Below the pieces are notes generated by a model. It was not told where the DNA came from and searched no databases. It saw only the letters and a program-made list of their open reading frames with translations. Below are positions 60,657 through 64,000 of a DNA stretch of 64,000 nucleotides, in pieces. The translations under genes were made by a program, and so were the position numbers. The DNA comes from CAZLFQ01 sp964625465. Its GTDB lineage: Bacteria; Pseudomonadota; Alphaproteobacteria; Rickettsiales; Midichloriaceae. How positions within the stretch are numbered: position 1 is the stretch's first letter; every line of letters starts with the position of its first letter. The stretch is taken from positions 1 through 64,000 of the forward strand of contig CAZVFD010000007.1 in NCBI GenBank assembly GCA_964625465.1. Reading direction: 5' to 3'.

Positions 60657-61199
60657 ATGTTTGAGAAATTGGTAGTGGCTATAGCTGATAATAATGCTAC
60701 AGAAGTTAGGAACCTTATCAACAAAGAGCCAAGTCTTATACAACACGTAGATGACAAAGGGTCAACCCCGCTTCACTATGCCGTGCACTTGAACAATCTC
60801 GAGGTGGTAAATACTTTAATCTCCCTAGGGGCTGCAGTCGATCAACAAGACAGATCTGGCCGCACACCTTTACATTGGGGAGTTGAAAAAAAGGTAAATA
60901 TAGACATCATTAAAACACTTATAGAAAATGGAGCAGATATTAACAAACCATCTGGTGTAAGTAAAAACACTCCCTTACATTACGCTGCACAACACGGAAA
61001 CATCGATGCGATTGAGGTGTTGATAAAAAGAGGTGCGAACACTCAAGTAGTGAATTCAAAAGGCCTAGCCATTTCAGATGTATGTAAGGACAAAAAAACA
61101 GGCCTAGCACTAGGTAACGCACTCAGAGACACAGATGCACGAAAATACCAAAAAATGCTGGATCAACAACCAGTAATCACGACCTCTAAACAGAAATAG
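60657..61199 (+). CDS. short ankyrin-repeat protein, CtrA-box gene
   Basis: A 180-residue protein made almost entirely of four ankyrin repeats: a degenerate first repeat, then KGSTPLHYAVHLNNLEVV, SGRTPLHWGVEKK and KNTPLHYAAQHGNIDAIEVL, with a Lys/Gln-rich tail. There is no signal peptide or membrane segment. The compact repeat array suggests a protein-binding module. It has a perfect CtrA-type box and is convergent with the TPR_21 gene, so it is expressed as a single gene. Host or self target is unknown. Confidence 0.9.
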   Translation: MFEKLVVAIADNNATEVRNLINKEPSLIQHVDDKGSTPLHYAVHLNNLEVVNTLISLGAAVDQQDRSGRTPLHWGVEKKVNIDIIKTLIENGADINKPSGVSKNTPLHYAAQHGNIDAIEVLIKRGANTQVVNSKGLAISDVCKDKKTGLALGNALRDTDARKYQKMLDQQPVITTSKQK

Positions 61200-61204
61200 C
61201 TAAA

Positions 61205-61840
61205 CTAATTTGTCATTACCATTAGTGTGCCTACTCTTTTTTTCAAAGTCTGTGGTGATTCAGGATCTGTCAAGATTACACTAAAAGCTTCTTTAGCTTT
61301 TGCCTTATCTCCATTCTGCAAGTAATAAGTACCAAGCAATTCAAGCGCCGAGAACTTATAAATACCATCTTTAACATAGGATTCAAAGCCAGCGATCGAA
61401 TCATTATCATTTTTAGCAAGCGCCGCTTTTAATTCTAAGTACTTTGAAAGATCTCTAAGACTTTTGTCATAATTAGAATTTTCTGAAACATTTTTGTATA
61501 TGGAGTATGACTTCTCATAGTCTTTTTTAAAGTCAGCATACGAACCAGCATTTAAACCAGCAAGCGCCGCGTAATTTGTATTATTACTAGTAAACAATTC
61601 TTCAAATTTCTTTACTGCTTCATCTGGTTTATAGGCTCGCATCTTCATTATAGCCGACATATACTCGCCACCTGCGTGAAAAGACTTATTTTCTTGATAG
61701 TCCATCCACCAAAGCTTAAGTGCAGCTCCGAAAATAGTAACCACCATTAATATCAAAATGAATTTTCCATTCTGCTTTATAAAATTGAGGGCTTTCTCAT
61801 CTTTAAGCTCATCTCTAACTTCATCTAATAAATCAACCAT
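61205..61840 (-). CDS. membrane-anchored TPR_21 (YfgM-like) protein
   Basis: A 211-residue protein from the ATG at 61840 (MVDLLDEVRDELKDEKA); an upstream TTG adds four residues and is less likely. It has a short cytoplasmic segment, one membrane helix (about 24-44, ILILMVVTIFGAALKLWW) and a periplasmic helical domain of the TPR_21 family with the typical EKSYSIYKN and ALELLGTYYLQNGD repeats. YfgM-type proteins attach periplasmic chaperones such as PpiD to the Sec translocon, which fits with ppiD and secA in this window. Confidence 0.85.
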   Translation of the reverse strand: MVDLLDEVRDELKDEKALNFIKQNGKFILILMVVTIFGAALKLWWMDYQENKSFHAGGEYMSAIMKMRAYKPDEAVKKFEELFTSNNTNYAALAGLNAGSYADFKKDYEKSYSIYKNVSENSNYDKSLRDLSKYLELKAALAKNDNDSIAGFESYVKDGIYKFSALELLGTYYLQNGDKAKAKEAFSVILTDPESPQTLKKRVGTLMVMTN

Positions 61841-61964
61841 ATTGATACCCAATTTTTTATATGTTTATACACCAACTTATTAATTATTATAAGAGTATTT
61901 TTACTGGTGTTAAAATTTTTCATGGGGTATAATGTTTAAGCTAAAGCCTTAAATCAGAGAGTTA

Positions 61965-62573
61965 ATGTACGAAATATTTTTGCAAGTTGTGGAATTAGTT
62001 GAGTCTTGGGGGTACTTAGGCATATTTATTATGACTTTCATCGAAAGTACATTTATTCCCATCCCTGCCGAAATTACTTTAATACCAGCTGGATATATCG
62101 TGCACAAAGGCGAAATGAATTTTTATCTAGTCTGGCTAACAAGTGTTTTGGGAACTTTAGGCGGTTCTCTTTGCAATTACTATATTGCTTACTTCTTTGG
62201 CAGAAAAATTCTAATCCAATATGGAAAGTACTTCTTTATTAACGAAGACAAACTCAGGGCTATGGAATATTTCATGGAGAGACATGGCTCAATATCAATG
62301 TTCTCTGGCAGACTTTTACCAGGTGTAAAGCATTTCATATCGTTCCCTGCTGGACTTGGAAAAATGGATATCAAGCTATTCACACTTTTTACAACTCTGG
62401 GTGGAGCAATCTGGTGTGGGATTCTTATATGGCTTGGCTATGTTATCGGCGAGAACGAGCATCTTATTGCTAAGTATCTGAAACAAGTAAATTTCTTTTT
62501 ATTCGTTGCTGTCGTCTGCTTGGTCGCATTTTATATTTGGAAACGCCGTATTAGCACACAAGACGCGGATTAA
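61965..62573 (+). CDS. DedA family membrane protein
   Basis: A 202-residue polytopic protein. ESTFIPIPAEITLIPAGYIVHKG forms the first re-entrant loop and GRLLPGVKHFISFPAGLGKM the second, both DedA (SNARE-associated Golgi) signatures; four to five hydrophobic segments surround them. Members of this superfamily move undecaprenyl phosphate or other lipids across the inner membrane and affect membrane potential. It could support cell-wall carrier recycling together with murJ. No ribosome binding site problem; the ATG at 61965 follows GAGAG. Confidence 0.92.
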   Translation: MYEIFLQVVELVESWGYLGIFIMTFIESTFIPIPAEITLIPAGYIVHKGEMNFYLVWLTSVLGTLGGSLCNYYIAYFFGRKILIQYGKYFFINEDKLRAMEYFMERHGSISMFSGRLLPGVKHFISFPAGLGKMDIKLFTLFTTLGGAIWCGILIWLGYVIGENEHLIAKYLKQVNFFLFVAVVCLVAFYIWKRRISTQDAD

Positions 62574-62731
62574 TTATTAATTAGCAACTCAGCCTTCGGC
62601 TACCAATATTTTGGAATAAGAAATATTAAATTTTGTGCTAAGGCAATAAAGTCTATGCCAAATTTGTATTGCACAAGTTAATTCTATAGTGTTAGATATT
62701 TATTGGAATGCAATAAATTCTGGACATTTAT

Positions 62732-64000
62732 ATGGAAAAAAACTTGGTTAAATATTTATCATCTGTTGCAATTATAGCCCTATCGCTTGGCCTTACAGCA
62801 TGCTCTGCGATGAAGCCAGATCACCCACAAGTGAAGGAATCATTTAGTGATAGAAGATCACCTCGTGACAATATGCTAGCGGCATCTGGTGCGTTTGGAG
62901 AACAGAAAGAAAAGACCAGTTCATTCCAGCCAATAACCCCAACCTCGGTTGTAGAAAACAATTCCTCGAAAGTTTCCCAAGCGATTAGTCAAGTCACTCA
63001 TTCACAGCCAGTTTCAACAGGAATTACGCAAGCACCAGCTGCTTCTCACAGTTCAAGCTCTCAGCAAGAAGGGAGCTTCTTTTCTAGATTTTTTGACCAA
63101 ATATCATCAACATTCAAAACATCTTCGAACGACATTTCTAAAAGATCTCCTAAATCAAGTGCCTATGCAACAAATGCAAGCTATTCTGAAGTAGAACAAG
63201 GCGGCAGAATGGGTTACACTTTCTATGATATGGCAGATGAAATGTTACCTGCTAACCCAGTACACAAAGTTGTACACCAAGAAATTCCTAGCCTAACTTC
63301 CGAAAGATCAATGGTTAGAAACTCAGAGTTTGGTTATATTACTAGATCAAATATGGTGCACTTGGCTCAAGCCTCAACACCGACTCTCCCATCAACCCCT
63401 GCAGCCCCTTCAGCTCCTGTAGCACCAGTGGTTGAAACTCAAAAGAATATTGCGCCTGCTCCTGCTCAGCCTGCGGCGCCAGAGCAAATTAAACCAACTA
63501 TGGAAGCAGCAAGCTCTATGACTGCGTCAACTTCAACTTCTACTCAGACACCAGTTGCCGCACCTACAGTGCCTGTTGAAAATAAAGTTGTGCCTCAAGC
63601 TCCTGAGATGCCAAGCGCAACGCCAACTACACCAACAGTAACAGCTAGTCCAGTTAAAGAAGCGCCTGCACAACCATTAACAAATGTTCCAGCTACGCCT
63701 AGCGTTGATGAAATGAAGGATAAAGCTCAAAGTCAACCTGAGCCAAAATTAAATGAAACACCGAAAGTACCTGAGGAATTCAAATCACCTTCTACATCTT
63801 CGGAAACTACTGAAAAGAAGGAAGAACCAGTAGCACCTGTGGCCAAACCAAAGCCTAAAAAAGTTGTTAAAAAAGTGAAGCTTCCAAAGGAAGAATCAAA
63901 GGATCCTGTTGCACAAAACCCAAACAGCCAGACAATCTACATGATGAATGGTAAAAAAGTAACTATGGGTTTTTTAGAACGCCCAGCTAAAAGTTCTGAG
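62732..64000 (+). CDS. Pro/Thr-rich lipoprotein, partial (runs off the window)
   Basis: The reading frame stays open from the ATG at 62732 to the last base, 423 codons so far. A lipoprotein signal peptide is clear: MEKNLVKYLSSVAIIALSLG then LTAC, with the lipidated Cys near residue 23. The rest is Ser/Thr/Pro/Ala-rich and looks disordered up to about residue 370, with a basic Lys-rich patch (KPKPKKVVKKVK) and then an ordered-looking TIYMMNGKKVTMGFLERP. It may be a cell-wall-spanning or surface lipoprotein. A possible promoter (TTTGTA-N16-TATAGT) lies upstream near 62663-62690. No family is recognised; the C-terminal domain is outside the window. Confidence 0.82.
   Translation, partial: MEKNLVKYLSSVAIIALSLGLTACSAMKPDHPQVKESFSDRRSPRDNMLAASGAFGEQKEKTSSFQPITPTSVVENNSSKVSQAISQVTHSQPVSTGITQAPAASHSSSSQQEGSFFSRFFDQISSTFKTSSNDISKRSPKSSAYATNASYSEVEQGGRMGYTFYDMADEMLPANPVHKVVHQEIPSLTSERSMVRNSEFGYITRSNMVHLAQASTPTLPSTPAAPSAPVAPVVETQKNIAPAPAQPAAPEQIKPTMEAASSMTASTSTSTQTPVAAPTVPVENKVVPQAPEMPSATPTTPTVTASPVKEAPAQPLTNVPATPSVDEMKDKAQSQPEPKLNETPKVPEEFKSPSTSSETTEKKEEPVAPVAKPKPKKVVKKVKLPKEESKDPVAQNPNSQTIYMMNGKKVTMGFLERPAKSSE

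Noticed and set aside
62581..62600. Terminator after dedA
   Set aside because: AGCC-TTC-GGCT gives only a 4-bp stem and no T-run follows.
1..64000. CRISPR arrays, prophage modules, restriction or toxin-antitoxin loci
   Set aside because: No regularly spaced repeats, phage structural genes or recognisable defence or toxin-antitoxin genes were seen.

Overview
The window reads as chromosome of an AT-rich, obligately host-associated alphaproteobacterium, most likely a member of Rickettsiales. Supporting signs are the alphaproteobacterial housekeeping set (rseP, secA, tolQRA, ubiG, an RpoH-type sigma factor, a short DnaA-like HdaA, murJ, midA), a CADD-like heme-oxygenase-fold protein of the kind known from Chlamydia and Rickettsia, homospermidine synthase, three ankyrin-repeat proteins, several lineage-specific orphan proteins and the short palindromic repeats typical of these genomes. 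A full flagellar hook gene behind a sigma-54-type promoter points to a flagellated lineage (Midichloria- or Jidaibacter-like); the family assignment is inference.

Layout. 1-620: gene-poor edge with a doubtful small ORF, a hairpin and a palindromic repeat. 615-6800 (minus): lipid block fabF, acpP, an ELM1-like protein and a 1,167-residue LplT-PlsC-Aas fusion. 7090-9347 (plus): tandem toxin-type glycosyltransferases with a DxN motif. 9367-20003 (minus): envelope block tolA, tolR, tolQ, a cation diffusion facilitator, a large secreted TPR protein, a small secreted orphan, secA and rseP. 20085-23678 (minus): tRNA-Arg(CCG), greA, alaS and a small orphan. 23827-30472: accessory region with two orphan proteins (1,014 and 377 residues) flanking a tandem pair of membrane-anchored glycosyltransferases. 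30560-36737: mltG, a repeat cluster, a small orphan, the CADD-like protein, an 883-residue ankyrin protein and an IS1-family element. 36784-40210 (minus): ubiG, an orphan, rpoH and twin small membrane proteins. 40349-50035 (plus): ppiD-like, rsmA, two overlapping GT4 glycosyltransferases, an orphan, homospermidine synthase, an M48-like pseudo-peptidase with a YbjQ domain, and ybjQ. 50058-64000: recO, flgE, an ankyrin protein, midA-hdaA-thioredoxin-ctpA, murJ, an ankyrin protein, a TPR_21 protein, dedA and the start of a lipoprotein.

The most striking pattern is regulatory. Perfect CtrA-type boxes (TTAA-N7-TTAAC) lie immediately upstream of five accessory genes: the 1,014-, 377- and 405-residue orphans and the 883- and 180-residue ankyrin proteins. 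This suggests that candidate host-interaction proteins are scattered through the chromosome but controlled by the cell-cycle regulator CtrA. The 1,014-residue orphan also carries many Tyr-x-x-hydrophobic motifs, one matching the ITIM consensus, and an SH3-ligand-like C-terminus. Other notable points are a probable AUU start codon for homospermidine synthase, a probable leaderless rpoH mRNA and a very long hook protein. No search could be run; functions rest on recognised motifs and family knowledge.
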